Source: Flavobacteriales bacterium (GTDB taxonomy: Bacteria > Bacteroidota > Bacteroidia > Flavobacteriales_F > PHOS-HE28). Taken from it: a stretch of DNA of 64,000 nucleotides. Shown in pieces: positions 16,238-24,866 of this stretch. Numbering within the stretch: position 1 is the stretch's first letter; each line of letters begins with the position of its first letter. The stretch spans positions 123,557 through 187,556 of the forward strand of contig JADKCV010000006.1 in NCBI GenBank assembly GCA_016718655.1, in the 5' to 3' direction. The translations under genes and the position numbers were made by a program. The notes below the pieces were generated by a model. It was not told the DNA's origin and searched no databases. It saw only the letters and a list, made by a program, of their open reading frames with translations.

Positions 16238-17735
16238 GGAAGTACGGCGTTTCACGGAGACGGAAGGACTGTTGAGCAATACCATCAAAGCGCTCGGCAG
16301 GGACCAGTTCGGTCATGTCTGGATCGGCACCAACAAGGGCCTCAACAAGTGGCGGCCGAAGAAAGGAGGTTTCATCGCGTTCACGGAGCGGGCGGGCTTC
16401 ACAGGGATCGAAGTGAAACCGAACGCGGTTTGGACCACGAAGTCGGGCGACCTCTGGTTCGGAACGGTCAACGGGGCCACGCGCGTCGGCAGCGGTAAGG
16501 GGGCCGAAAGGTCGATCGCACCACTGGTCGCCTTGCGCGGTTGGAAGGTGAACCTGGAGGACCGACCGATGGACCAAGTGCGATTGGGCCATAGCGACCG
16601 AAATGTGCGTATCGCATATGGTAGTGTTTCATTGAGTGACCCGAACGCCGTCCGATACATGTACCGATTGAACGGTCTTGACGACGATTGGCAGCCGATC
16701 ACATCGGAGACCGATGCCTATTACCCGGCCCTACCTCCTGGAACATACACTTTCCAAGTGAAGGCCATGGATCGTAGCGGACTATGGAGCGAGCCTCCAG
16801 CGGAAATGGAGTTCACCATCCTGCCCCCGTGGTACCGCAGTTGGTGGTTCTATACGGCCCTTGCCTTGGTGGTCGGCCTCTCATTGTTCAGCTATATCAA
16901 GGTACGCGAACGGCAACTGAGATTGCGCAATCTGGTATTGGAGAAGAAAGTGGAGGAGCGCACGGCCGAGGTGGTCGCCCAGAGCAAGGAGATCGAAGGG
17001 CAGAAGGGTAGGATCGAGGATCTCCTGCTCAATATCCTACCCAAGGAGATCAGCGAAGAGCTAAAGGACAAGGGCAAAGCCACCGCTCGAAGGCATGATG
17101 AGGTCACCGTCCTGTTCACCGATATGAAGGGCTTCACCCAAGCAGCGGAAAAGATGACCCCCGAGGAATTGGTGAACGAATTGGACGAATGCTTCATCCA
17201 ATTCGATGAGATCGTAGGACGGTATGGTATCGAGAAGATCAAGACCATCGGCGACAGCTACATGTGCGCGGCAGGCGTTCCCACAAGCGATCCCCACCAT
17301 GCCCATAAATGCGTACTTGCCGCCTTGGAGATCAGGGACCTGATGGAACGTTGGCGCAAGGCGCGGGAAGCACAAGGGAAGACTCCTTGGGTGCTTCGCA
17401 TCGGCTTGCACAGTGGCCCGGTGGTGGCAGGGGTGGTGGGCAAGCGCAAATTCGCCTACGACATCTGGGGCGATACGGTGAACACCGCCAGCCGTTTGGA
17501 AAGCAGTGGTGCGCCTGGAGAAGTGAACATCAGTGGAGCCACGTTCGCGCTGGTGAAGGACCGATTCGAATGTGAAGCAAGAGGCCAGGTGGCGGCAAAG
17601 AACAAGGGGGCCATCGACATGTATTTCGTGCGTGGGATCAAGGAGGGTTATCGTGGAGACGCTCAAGGGATACGTCCGAACGAGCGATTCCTAGCGGATA
17701 TCGGAGTCACCAAGGGAGCGGAGCAACTGGCGTAG
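16221..17735 (+). CDS. Propeller end, Y_Y_Y domain, membrane segment and class III adenylate cyclase (3' part)
   Basis: This is the 504-residue continuation of the propeller receptor in the +1 frame. Residues 1-90 complete the propeller. About 100-200 is a Y_Y_Y domain (YMYRLNGLDDDWQ, TYTFQVKAMD). A transmembrane helix lies at about 208-226, followed by a coiled coil (EKKVEERTAEV) and a class III nucleotidyl cyclase domain (290-470). All key cyclase residues are visible: metal ligands Asp301 (FTDMKGFT) and Asp345, adenine-selecting Lys341 and Asp414 (DIWG), and transition-state Asn421 and Arg425 (NTASR). The Lys/Asp pair favours ATP over GTP. As a separate gene it would start at GTG 16221 and lack a signal peptide. 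The last 45 bases overlap the convergent Nudix gene. Confidence 0.85.
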   Translation: MLEEGREVRRFTETEGLLSNTIKALGRDQFGHVWIGTNKGLNKWRPKKGGFIAFTERAGFTGIEVKPNAVWTTKSGDLWFGTVNGATRVGSGKGAERSIAPLVALRGWKVNLEDRPMDQVRLGHSDRNVRIAYGSVSLSDPNAVRYMYRLNGLDDDWQPITSETDAYYPALPPGTYTFQVKAMDRSGLWSEPPAEMEFTILPPWYRSWWFYTALALVVGLSLFSYIKVRERQLRLRNLVLEKKVEERTAEVVAQSKEIEGQKGRIEDLLLNILPKEISEELKDKGKATARRHDEVTVLFTDMKGFTQAAEKMTPEELVNELDECFIQFDEIVGRYGIEKIKTIGDSYMCAAGVPTSDPHHAHKCVLAALEIRDLMERWRKAREAQGKTPWVLRIGLHSGPVVAGVVGKRKFAYDIWGDTVNTASRLESSGAPGEVNISGATFALVKDRFECEARGQVAAKNKGAIDMYFVRGIKEGYRGDAQGIRPNERFLADIGVTKGAEQLA

Positions 17736-18344
17736 TTCCGAGATCATCATGGCCGTGGCGCCCCATACCATGTGGCCATCCACATCGAAATAGGCCACCT
17801 CCACATCACGTCCCATCACCTGTACCGTGCGATCTCCGCGCCTTAGGACATCCGGATCGAGCAACGTGGCCAACGGTGCTTCGATCAATGCGGCTACTTC
17901 ACGGGCGTCCGGTGCCAAGGGACCTAGCTGGTAGGTGTGTGCCACGAACGGCGTGACCAAGCTTCGACTGGGTGGGATGTATACGGGACTGAGAGCCCCC
18001 AAAACCATCAGACCCGTGGTGCTAGCACCTGTCTCCTCATGGAACTCGCGGAGCGCAGTGGCTTGCAGGTCCGGGTCCTCTTCCTCGCGTCGTCCCCCTG
18101 GAAAAGCGATCTGGCCACTGTGCACCCCGTCATATTCAGGGCGAAGCATCAGCAACACATGGGCATCGTCACCCTTGGGGTATATCACCGCCAATACTGC
18201 GCTTTCACGCGGGGAAGGGTCGGCTCTGCGTACCGCTTCCAGATCCGGACGAACGTGTCCGGAAAGTTGAAGGAATTCATCGTGGCCGGGCAGCGCACAC
18301 AGCAAAGCACGTCGCAACCGATCGATGGCTACATCATACTTCAC
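17691..18344 (-). CDS. Nudix hydrolase, CoA pyrophosphatase type
   Basis: This Nudix protein of 217 residues probably cleaves CoA or a related dinucleotide pyrophosphate. The Nudix box is clear: SGQIAFPGGRREEEDPD followed by TALREFHEETG, with the extra IAFPGG pattern typical of the CoA-pyrophosphatase (NudL-like) branch. GTG at 18344 was chosen: it forms a GTGA overlap with the stop of the upstream lipoprotein gene, and family similarity starts soon after. Its 3' end overlaps the convergent cyclase gene by 45 bases. The substrate is inferred from the motif only. Confidence 0.85.
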   Translation of the reverse strand: MKYDVAIDRLRRALLCALPGHDEFLQLSGHVRPDLEAVRRADPSPRESAVLAVIYPKGDDAHVLLMLRPEYDGVHSGQIAFPGGRREEEDPDLQATALREFHEETGASTTGLMVLGALSPVYIPPSRSLVTPFVAHTYQLGPLAPDAREVAALIEAPLATLLDPDVLRRGDRTVQVMGRDVEVAYFDVDGHMVWGATAMMISELRQLLRSLGDSDIR

Positions 18345-18859
18345 TGGTCCAGCGCTTCGGCCAATGCACGCGCCTGTTCGGCATAGGTGTGCTGCTTGAG
18401 GCTGCCGATCCGTTGAGCCTCTGGCACTGCACGTTCGATCTGCCCGCTGCACACCCAACAGAGCAACGTGTACCACTCATTCTCATCCACGGTCCCCTTC
18501 AACCGGCTCTTTTCCAAGTGGTCCAATTGCAGCTCCGCTTCGAACGGCTTTCCAACGGCCAGCAAGGAATTGGCTAGATACAGCAGGGCGATACTGTTGC
18601 TGCCTTTGCTTCGGGTATAAAGGCTCAGCGCTTCCACTGCCTTGTCGTGTTCACCGGCCCGGTAGAAGACCATAGCGTCCAAAAAGGCCACGTTGTGCGC
18701 GGTCCGTTCCGTGGAACTGTAATGATCCGGATAGGGTGTGAAGAACGTTGCACAGGGATCGCTCGGCTGCCGAGTTGCACACCCCCCAAGGAGTACTGTG
18801 AACATGCCCGGAAGTAGGAAAATACGCCAACGACACATGGTGCGAAGGTATCGTATCAC
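18341..18859 (-). CDS. Small lipoprotein, possibly TPR-like
   Basis: This 172-residue protein has a signal peptide with a lipobox (TVLLGGC), so it is probably anchored by acylation at that Cys. The rest is helical, with TPR-like spacing (DKAVEALSLYTRSKGSNSIALLYLANSLLAVGKPFEAE). GTG 18859 overlaps the stop of the upstream signal peptidase gene (GTGA); ATG 18838 is an alternative that keeps a 20-residue signal. It lies within the tight reverse block lepB-lipoprotein-Nudix. I do not recognise a named family. Confidence 0.7.
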   Translation of the reverse strand: MIRYLRTMCRWRIFLLPGMFTVLLGGCATRQPSDPCATFFTPYPDHYSSTERTAHNVAFLDAMVFYRAGEHDKAVEALSLYTRSKGSNSIALLYLANSLLAVGKPFEAELQLDHLEKSRLKGTVDENEWYTLLCWVCSGQIERAVPEAQRIGSLKQHTYAEQARALAEALDQ

Positions 18860-19797
18860 TGCAGGTGACGTGGACCGCTACGCGCTCCATCCGCACCGAT
18901 GCCTGTCACCACCCAGCGCACCCGTCCTACCACGTGATCCATCGGCAGGAATCCCCAATACCGCGAATCAGCACTGTGATGCAGGCCATCGCCCAGTACG
19001 AACGCATGATCCTTCTCCACCACGTAATGGGTCAGTGGTTCCTCGTCCAACATCAGTTCATTCCCGTTCACTGTCAAACGATGTGCTTCATAGACGCTGA
19101 TCAGGCGGTCGTACAAGGGTAACGTGTTCGGGTCGATGACCAAGGTGTCCCCTTGCCGAGGAACACGCACTGGTCCATAGTGGTCACCATTCCAAGCGTA
19201 GCGCTGGCTGAAGGGGAACAAGTGGCGTGGACTTCCGGTGGCCAATCCCATCGGCGTCACGCTCACCACATCGGATAGTGCTTCAACCTGGCTGGCCAAG
19301 ACCTCGTTCAACGGGAGTTCCAGGACCTGACGTCCCTTCATCACATCCAGACCTTTCAACCCCAACAGGTCGAGTACCCGAGCAGGTGAGGCGTCGGTAC
19401 GCAACCGTACCAGGTAGCTGCGGGTACCATCCGGTGGGGCGCTCTGTTCAATACCGTTCACGAGAAGCGATCCCGCACGTACTTCCACCACATCTCCCGG
19501 CATTCCTGCAATGCGCTTCACCATCAAGGGTCGGCGCCATGAGGCCAGCTCATCCTTCAACGGGTCGCGGAATACCACGATATCCCCACGCTCCAGCCCT
19601 GTCCAGACCGGCCAACGTTCCACTGCCATCAGATCACCCGGGCGAAGAGTGGCATACATGCTCGTGTTCTCCACCACCACCCAGCGCACCACCAGCACGT
19701 GCATCGCAACGAGCAACAGGACCGCAAGCAGGAAGGCCTTCAGCCATTCATTCAGTGATCGCCAGTGTTGCATGAGTGCTTTCACCACAGGAAGCAT
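18856..19797 (-). CDS. lepB: Signal peptidase I (second copy)
   Basis: Type I signal peptidase removes signal peptides from exported proteins at the outer face of the inner membrane. The 313-residue protein has a transmembrane helix at about 17-36 (WLKAFLLAVLLLVAMHVLVV). The catalytic Ser is in VVENTSMYATLRPGD and the catalytic Lys in LMVKRIAGMPGDVVEV. The C-terminal box VLGDGLHHSADSRYWGF is the family GDNxxxSxDSR motif in altered form (GDGLHHSADSR). It follows a longer lepB 78 bases upstream, so the genome carries a tandem pair. Confidence 0.88.
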   Translation of the reverse strand: MLPVVKALMQHWRSLNEWLKAFLLAVLLLVAMHVLVVRWVVVENTSMYATLRPGDLMAVERWPVWTGLERGDIVVFRDPLKDELASWRRPLMVKRIAGMPGDVVEVRAGSLLVNGIEQSAPPDGTRSYLVRLRTDASPARVLDLLGLKGLDVMKGRQVLELPLNEVLASQVEALSDVVSVTPMGLATGSPRHLFPFSQRYAWNGDHYGPVRVPRQGDTLVIDPNTLPLYDRLISVYEAHRLTVNGNELMLDEEPLTHYVVEKDHAFVLGDGLHHSADSRYWGFLPMDHVVGRVRWVVTGIGADGARSGPRHLQ

Positions 19798-19875
19798 GGT
19801 GGATCAACGATCATGATGCATGGAAATGTCCGGGATGGATCCAAGAACGAAATGCATCCCATCAAGCCCCCATCC

Positions 19876-21420
19876 TCAATCCACGAGGGAGAACAATCGC
19901 TTCCAGCGAATGCCCGTGTAGGGGTCCTTGGTGAACCATACCAGCACGGCCTTGCCCACCACGTGATCATGCGGCACGAAGCCCCAGAAGCGGCTGTCCT
20001 GTGAGCGGTGGCGGTTGTCACCCATCAGCCAGTAGTAGTCCTGCTTGAACGTATAGGTGGTCGCAGGGCTACCGTTGATGATGAACGTGCCATCACGTTC
20101 CTCAAGGGTATTGCCTTCGTACAGGGTGATCGCCCTGCGATAGAGCGGCAGGTTCTGTGCGGTCAGCGTGATGGTGGCACCAGCTTTGGGGATCCATAGT
20201 GGGCCGAAGTTGTCCTCCGTCCAGTGATATTCCGCGGTATTCGGGAAGATGGGCCAGCTGCCATACGGGTCGTAGAACCCGGTCGGGTGGTCCTGACGGG
20301 TCATGCTCAACACATTGTCGAACTTGCCAACTTCAGCGGCGGCCTCAGCGGTCATCGGTATGACGGCCATGCGACCATTGTCCTGTACATCGCTGGGTGA
20401 GATGTCGAAACGCTTCTTCAGCAGATCGGGACGGAAAGCGTTCTTCAACTGGAATTCGTAGGCGTATTGGCCAGTGGCATTCAACGGCTGGTCCTGACCG
20501 TTCACCCGAAGCATCCCGTTCACCACTTGGATACTGTCGCCTGCAACGGCTACGCAGCGTTTGATGTAGTTCTCTCGCTTGTCGACCGGTCGTACGAGGA
20601 TGCCTCCGGTGGGCTTCATGGTGCGACGTCCCTGGTCATCATAGCTCTCCAGCCGGGCATTGGGGTCCTGCACCTTCTTCCGGCCGTACTGGCGCACCAA
20701 CTGGTAGTAGCTCTGGTTCTGGAAATTGGCCACCACGGTATCGCCCTCGGGGAAGTTGAAGACCACCGCATCGCCGCGCTGCGGGGTTCCGAAGCCCGGC
20801 AGACGTCGGTAGGGTTGACTGAACCACTCGACGAACGATGGTGTGCTCGTGGTCAATGGCAAGGTGTGGTGCGTAAATGGGAAGGTGATGGGCGTCATGG
20901 GCATACGAGGCCCATAGCTCAGCTTGCTCACAAACAGGTAATCGCCCACGAGCAGGCTCTTCTCCATGGAAGGCGTGGGAATGGTGAAGGCCTCGAAGGT
21001 GAAGGTGCGGAACACCGTGGCCACGATCACGGCAAAGAGAATGGCGTCGCCCCATTGACCCAGCATGCCACGCTTACGCTCAGCAACAGGTATGGGGCCC
21101 ACATAGGTATTCTGTGCGAAGATGGTCTCGGGCACCTTCCACCACGGGAGGAAGGTCATCAGAACATGTTCCTTGAAGTCGCGGCGGCCCAGTACGATGG
21201 AGATGTTCACGTTCATGATGATGAACATGAGGAGGTTCACACCCGGCACGATGAACAAGAAGATCCACCACCAGGGTTTCCCGGTGATCTTCAGCCAGAC
21301 CAGGATGTTGTAGCCTGGCACGAAGCCTGCCCACGCGGGCTTTCCCGCCTTCTGGAACAGCTTCCAAAGGCTGGCCATCAGTACGGCGAAATAGGCGAAG
21401 AGGAAGAGGTAGGGGATCAT
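19876..21420 (-). CDS. lepB: Signal peptidase I with DUF5684-like membrane N-terminus
   Basis: This 514-residue signal peptidase has an extra N-terminal membrane domain of about 130 residues. It has two to three hydrophobic helices and the DUF5684-like text FQKAGKPAWAGFVPGYN. A further membrane helix precedes the peptidase domain. The catalytic Ser is in FTIPTPSMEKSLLVGDYLFV and the Lys in YIKRCVAVAGDSIQ; the C-terminal box is MGDNRHRSQDSRFWGFVP. It is in the expected place after dapB in the Bacteroidota parA-parB-DUF5683-dapB-lepB order. The 134-base gap to dapB shows no clear element. Confidence 0.92.
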   Translation of the reverse strand: MIPYLFLFAYFAVLMASLWKLFQKAGKPAWAGFVPGYNILVWLKITGKPWWWIFLFIVPGVNLLMFIIMNVNISIVLGRRDFKEHVLMTFLPWWKVPETIFAQNTYVGPIPVAERKRGMLGQWGDAILFAVIVATVFRTFTFEAFTIPTPSMEKSLLVGDYLFVSKLSYGPRMPMTPITFPFTHHTLPLTTSTPSFVEWFSQPYRRLPGFGTPQRGDAVVFNFPEGDTVVANFQNQSYYQLVRQYGRKKVQDPNARLESYDDQGRRTMKPTGGILVRPVDKRENYIKRCVAVAGDSIQVVNGMLRVNGQDQPLNATGQYAYEFQLKNAFRPDLLKKRFDISPSDVQDNGRMAVIPMTAEAAAEVGKFDNVLSMTRQDHPTGFYDPYGSWPIFPNTAEYHWTEDNFGPLWIPKAGATITLTAQNLPLYRRAITLYEGNTLEERDGTFIINGSPATTYTFKQDYYWLMGDNRHRSQDSRFWGFVPHDHVVGKAVLVWFTKDPYTGIRWKRLFSLVD

Positions 21421-21554
21421 GCGTTCAAGGATACATTTCCGACCAGGCGGTCAGCGAAGGTGCGAAGTTGGGACGAGGTGGGGGCAGGTCGATCGTGAAA
21501 TGCTGTGAACGCCAGGCCCTGCGGTCCGATATAGGGATGAGCGGTCGTTAGTGG

Positions 21555-22283
21555 TCATGCCTGGTCCAGCACGTCCTGCATGGTGAACAAGCCGCGACGC
21601 CCATGCAGCCATTCCGCCGCGATCACCGCACCCGTCGCAAAGCCGGTTCGACCGAAGGCCTCGTGGGTGAGCGTGATCCGGTCATCCGCACCGGCCCAAG
21701 TGACCGCGTGCTTTCCAGGCACTTCACCGATGCGCTCCGTAAGGATCGGCACCGGACGGGGCGGCGAGCCTTCCTCATTGCCTCCAAGGGTCCACCCGCT
21801 GTAGCCTTGGTGTTGAAGGTCGATATCGCGGGCCAACGTGATGGCGGTTCCACTCGGCGCATCCAGCTTATGGATGTGATGGATCTCATCGATGTGCACC
21901 CGATATTCGGGATGCCGGCCCATCAGGCTGGCCAACATCCGGTTCAAGCGGAAGAACAGGTTCACACCGATGCTGAAGTTGCTTGCCCAGAGCAGCGACC
22001 CTCGGTGATGGGCCACCATGGCTTGTACGGCAGGCATCTGTTCGTACCAGCCGGTGGTACCTACGACCACCGGAACGCCATGCGTGAGACAGAGGCGCAT
22101 GTTGTCCACAGCCAGTTCGGGTCGGCTGAACTCGATGGCCACATCGGCACCGACCGGTTCAACGCCCGCATTGGACGCTCCCACGCGGAGCACCACCTGA
22201 TGCCCTCGTTCGAGTGCAATGGCCTCGATGGCCTTGCCCATCTTACCATATCCATAGAGTGCGATGCGTAGCGGACGTACCAT
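21555..22283 (-). CDS. dapB: 4-hydroxy-tetrahydrodipicolinate reductase
   Basis: DapB reduces hydroxytetrahydrodipicolinate with NAD(P)H in the lysine and diaminopimelate pathway. The N-terminus has the Rossmann motif GYGKMGKAIE. The active-site signature EIHHIHKLDAPSGTAI contains the catalytic His pair and Lys. At about 242 residues it has normal length. ATG 22283 was chosen over a GTG two codons earlier that would overlap the upstream stop. It lies tightly downstream of the DUF5683 gene. Confidence 0.93.
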   Translation of the reverse strand: MVRPLRIALYGYGKMGKAIEAIALERGHQVVLRVGASNAGVEPVGADVAIEFSRPELAVDNMRLCLTHGVPVVVGTTGWYEQMPAVQAMVAHHRGSLLWASNFSIGVNLFFRLNRMLASLMGRHPEYRVHIDEIHHIHKLDAPSGTAITLARDIDLQHQGYSGWTLGGNEEGSPPRPVPILTERIGEVPGKHAVTWAGADDRITLTHEAFGRTGFATGAVIAAEWLHGRRGLFTMQDVLDQA

Positions 22284-22288
22284 GATCA

Positions 22289-22897
22289 CTAACGAAGGGT
22301 GAGTGCGAGGGAAATGCCGGGGGCGCCTAGCGCCGCAGTGTAGAGGGAGGGTGAAGCCTGCAGTGTCAGGTCCGGGCTCACATCGAAGCGCACGAAATGT
22401 GCGTCGACACTCGCGTCCACCACGTTCAAGACATAGACCAGCCCGAATGCGATATAGCTCAGGTCACGCCAACGTCGGTAGGTATCCGTCACGTCCAACA
22501 CCTGGGCCGAACTGAACTGACCGTTGAATTCATCGATCGTGGTGGGGTCGTTGTCCACAAGGGCGATGTAGGCATCCTTGTAGCGCCGGTATTGTGTGCG
22601 GTTCTCCTGGATGAAATAGATACAAGCACCCAGTCCTCCCCAGACGATCGGCGCCTTCCAATACTTGCGGTTGTAGAGTTGCCCGGCACCGGGTAGGACC
22701 GCGGAAAGGACCGAGGCCTTGCGTGGGGAGTGTCGCTGGCGCCAGTCCAGCGTGTCCTGGGAACGAGCTTCAACAGCTTCCTGCACAACACTGGTCACAA
22801 TGACAGTATCCCCAGCGGAACCGAGGCTATCGGCTTCGACCTGCGCATGCACCATGCCACAGGGGATGAGGAAGGGGAGGAGGATGCGCGTTCGCAC
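22289..22897 (-). CDS. DUF5683 domain protein
   Basis: This 202-residue protein has a signal peptide (LLPFLIPCGMVHAQ). It contains the family core SVLSAVLPGAGQLYNRKYWKAPIVWGG followed by a hydrophobic segment. DUF5683 proteins sit between parB and dapB in many Bacteroidota; their role is unknown to me. The annotated start is GTG 22897, giving a good signal peptide. The stop lies 5 bases before the dapB ATG. Confidence 0.82.
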   Translation of the reverse strand: MRTRILLPFLIPCGMVHAQVEADSLGSAGDTVIVTSVVQEAVEARSQDTLDWRQRHSPRKASVLSAVLPGAGQLYNRKYWKAPIVWGGLGACIYFIQENRTQYRRYKDAYIALVDNDPTTIDEFNGQFSSAQVLDVTDTYRRWRDLSYIAFGLVYVLNVVDASVDAHFVRFDVSPDLTLQASPSLYTAALGAPGISLALTLR

Positions 22898-22942
22898 AAG
22901 GCCAAAGATCGTTCATCCGCGCTCTTCAGCCGTACAAAGGGA

Positions 22943-23824
22943 TCAGCCCAACACCGCCAGGATCCGCCGCAGCTCGTCCTCGCTCTTGAAGGGGATCTCG
23001 ATCTTGCCCTTGCCCTCGGTGCTCTGCTTCACGCTCACCTTGCTACCGAAGCGGCTGGCCAGCATCTTGCTCAGGTCCTTGTTGGGGCGTAAGCCGGGCT
23101 TCACGCTGCTCTTCATGCCCTTGGGCAGGGCCGTACGGGCCAGGTCCTCCACGGCGCGCACGCTCAGCTGGCTCTCCACGATCCGGTGGTACAGTTCCAC
23201 CTGCTTGGCCGGGTCGCTCACACCGATCAGGGCGCGGGCATGCCCCATACCGATGGTCCGTTGGCGCAGTCCCAATTGGATCTCGGGCGGCAGCTTCAGC
23301 AGGCGCAGGTAGTTGGCCACAGTGGCGCGGTCCTTGCCCACCTTTTCGCTCAGCTGTTCCTGGGTCAGCTTCACTTCGTCGATGAGGCGCTGGAAGCTGA
23401 TGGCCACCTCGATGGCGTCGAGTTCCTCGCGCTGGATGTTCTCCACCAGGGCCATCTCCAGCATGGCCTCGTCGTTGGCGATGCGGATGTAGGCGGGCAC
23501 CTCTACCAGGCCGGCCAGTTGCGAAGCACGGAAGCGGCGCTCACCGCTGATCAACTGATAGCGGTCATAACCCACCTTCCGCACGGTGACGGGCTGTATG
23601 ATACCAAGTTCGCTGATGCTCTGGGCCAGTTCGGCCAAGGCCTCATCACTGAAATGGGTGCGCGGCTGGAAGGGGTTCGGTTCGATCTGGGACACCGGAA
23701 TGGTGCCGATGGGACCGGCACTGCGTGGCGGAGCGCTCACCGGTTCATTGCGCGTGGTGATGTCCGTGCTCGGGTCCTCCAACAGGGCGCTCAAGCCGCG
23801 TCCCAGGCCTTTCTTCTTGGTCAT
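22943..23824 (-). CDS. parB: Chromosome-partitioning protein ParB
   Basis: ParB binds parS sites and loads SMC for chromosome segregation. The 293-residue protein has the family start KKGLGRGLSALLED, the CTPase region IEPNPFQPRTHF and GERRFRASQLAG, ALVENIQREELDAIE, and a helix-turn-helix (TQEQLSEKVGKDRATVANYLRLLKLP is the DNA-binding part). The C-terminal dimerisation tail is present. Its ATG overlaps the parA stop (ATGA). I found no convincing 16-base parS palindrome in this window. Confidence 0.94.
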   Translation of the reverse strand: MTKKKGLGRGLSALLEDPSTDITTRNEPVSAPPRSAGPIGTIPVSQIEPNPFQPRTHFSDEALAELAQSISELGIIQPVTVRKVGYDRYQLISGERRFRASQLAGLVEVPAYIRIANDEAMLEMALVENIQREELDAIEVAISFQRLIDEVKLTQEQLSEKVGKDRATVANYLRLLKLPPEIQLGLRQRTIGMGHARALIGVSDPAKQVELYHRIVESQLSVRAVEDLARTALPKGMKSSVKPGLRPNKDLSKMLASRFGSKVSVKQSTEGKGKIEIPFKSEDELRRILAVLG

Positions 23825-24636
23825 TGTTCGTCCGATATCGCAATGGTGCGTTCGCTGTCCGGGATCCGGGTAAGGCTGTTCTTCTGCAGGATCTCGCGTG
23901 CCAGGTTCAGGTAGTTGGTGGCGCCCTTGCTGCTGGCGTCGTGCATGATGATGGTCTGTCCGTGGCTCGGTGCCTCGCCCAGCGCCACGTTGCGGTGGAT
24001 CACCGTGTCGAACACCAGCTGTTGGAAGTGGGTCTTCACTTCCTCCACCACCTGATTGGCCAAGCGCAAGCGGCTATCGTACATGGTCAGCAACATGCCC
24101 TCGATCACCAGCTCGGTGTTCAAGCGCTGCTGCACGATCTTGATGGTGTTGAGCAGCTTACCCAGGCCTTCCAGCGCGAAGTATTCGCACTGTACAGGAA
24201 CGATGACGCTGTCACTGGCAGTGAGGCTGTTCACGGTCACCAGGCCCAGGGAGGGCGAGCAGTCGATGATGATGAAGTCGTAAAGCTCCCGCAATGGTTC
24301 CAGGACGGCCTTCATCTGCTGCTCACGCTCGCGCATGTCGATCATCTCGATCTCGGCACCCACAAGGTCGATGTGCCCGGGAAGGAGGTCGAGGTTCGGA
24401 TTGTCCGTTCCCAGGATCACTTCACTGGCCGGAGTGTTGTTGATGATGCACTCATAGATGGAGGCCTTCACGTTCCGGGGGTCGTAGCCCACACCGCTGG
24501 TGGCATTGGCTTGCGGGTCGGCGTCCACCAGCAGGGTGCGGCGTTCCAGCACGCCCAGGCTGGCGGCCAGGTTGATGGCGGTGGTGGTCTTGCCCACGCC
24601 GCCCTTCTGGTTCACGATGGAGATGATCTTGGCCAT
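23821..24636 (-). CDS. parA: Chromosome-partitioning ATPase ParA
   Basis: ParA is the Walker-type ATPase that moves ParB-parS complexes. The 271-residue protein starts IISIVNQKGGVGKTTTAINLAA, the deviant Walker A (KGGVGKT). It also has LLVDADPQANAT, the FIIIDCSPSLGLVT Walker B region and PVQCEYFALEGL. It is the first gene of the reverse block running to the Nudix gene. The promoter must lie in the 230-base gap to the divergent gene at 24867; a near-match to the Bacteroidota -7 element (TACTTTG, reverse strand) lies around 24692-24698. Confidence 0.95.
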   Translation of the reverse strand: MAKIISIVNQKGGVGKTTTAINLAASLGVLERRTLLVDADPQANATSGVGYDPRNVKASIYECIINNTPASEVILGTDNPNLDLLPGHIDLVGAEIEMIDMREREQQMKAVLEPLRELYDFIIIDCSPSLGLVTVNSLTASDSVIVPVQCEYFALEGLGKLLNTIKIVQQRLNTELVIEGMLLTMYDSRLRLANQVVEEVKTHFQQLVFDTVIHRNVALGEAPSHGQTIIMHDASSKGATNYLNLAREILQKNSLTRIPDSERTIAISDEQ

Positions 24637-24866
24637 GTGTGCTCGCTTCGGTGCTTCGACCCAGGCGTTGGGTCAACGGTTATTGAACGGCGGCAAAGTA
24701 CCGGCACAACGGGTGAACATGCGTGTTGATAACTCGATGAGTTTTGAACAGGGTGGGAGTGATCCGATGCTCGGGCCGGTATCACCGTTCCCCAAGTGCA
24801 CCGTCACCTTTCTCCCGCACTTGCGTTAGAACGAATGGACCTCGGTCCCTTCCAATACACGAGCAC
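24637..24866. other. Divergent intergenic region upstream of parA
   Basis: This gap of about 230 bases lies between divergent parA and the gene at 24867. It should hold both promoters. On the reverse strand a TACTTTG is visible near 24692-24698. One DnaA-box-like sequence with a single mismatch (TGTTGATAA, 24723-24731) is present. I see no tRNA, no coding frame with support and no clear parS site. Confidence 0.4.

Noticed and set aside
16221..16240. Programmed +1 ribosomal frameshifting as a common cause of the split genes
   Set aside because: The five junctions share no slippery sequence or downstream structure; G/C-run indels explain them more simply.
22943..24740. A parS site near parB
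   Set aside because: I looked for the parS-like GTTTCACGTGAAAC/GTTCCACGTGGAAC palindrome around CACGTG sites in the window and found only half matches.
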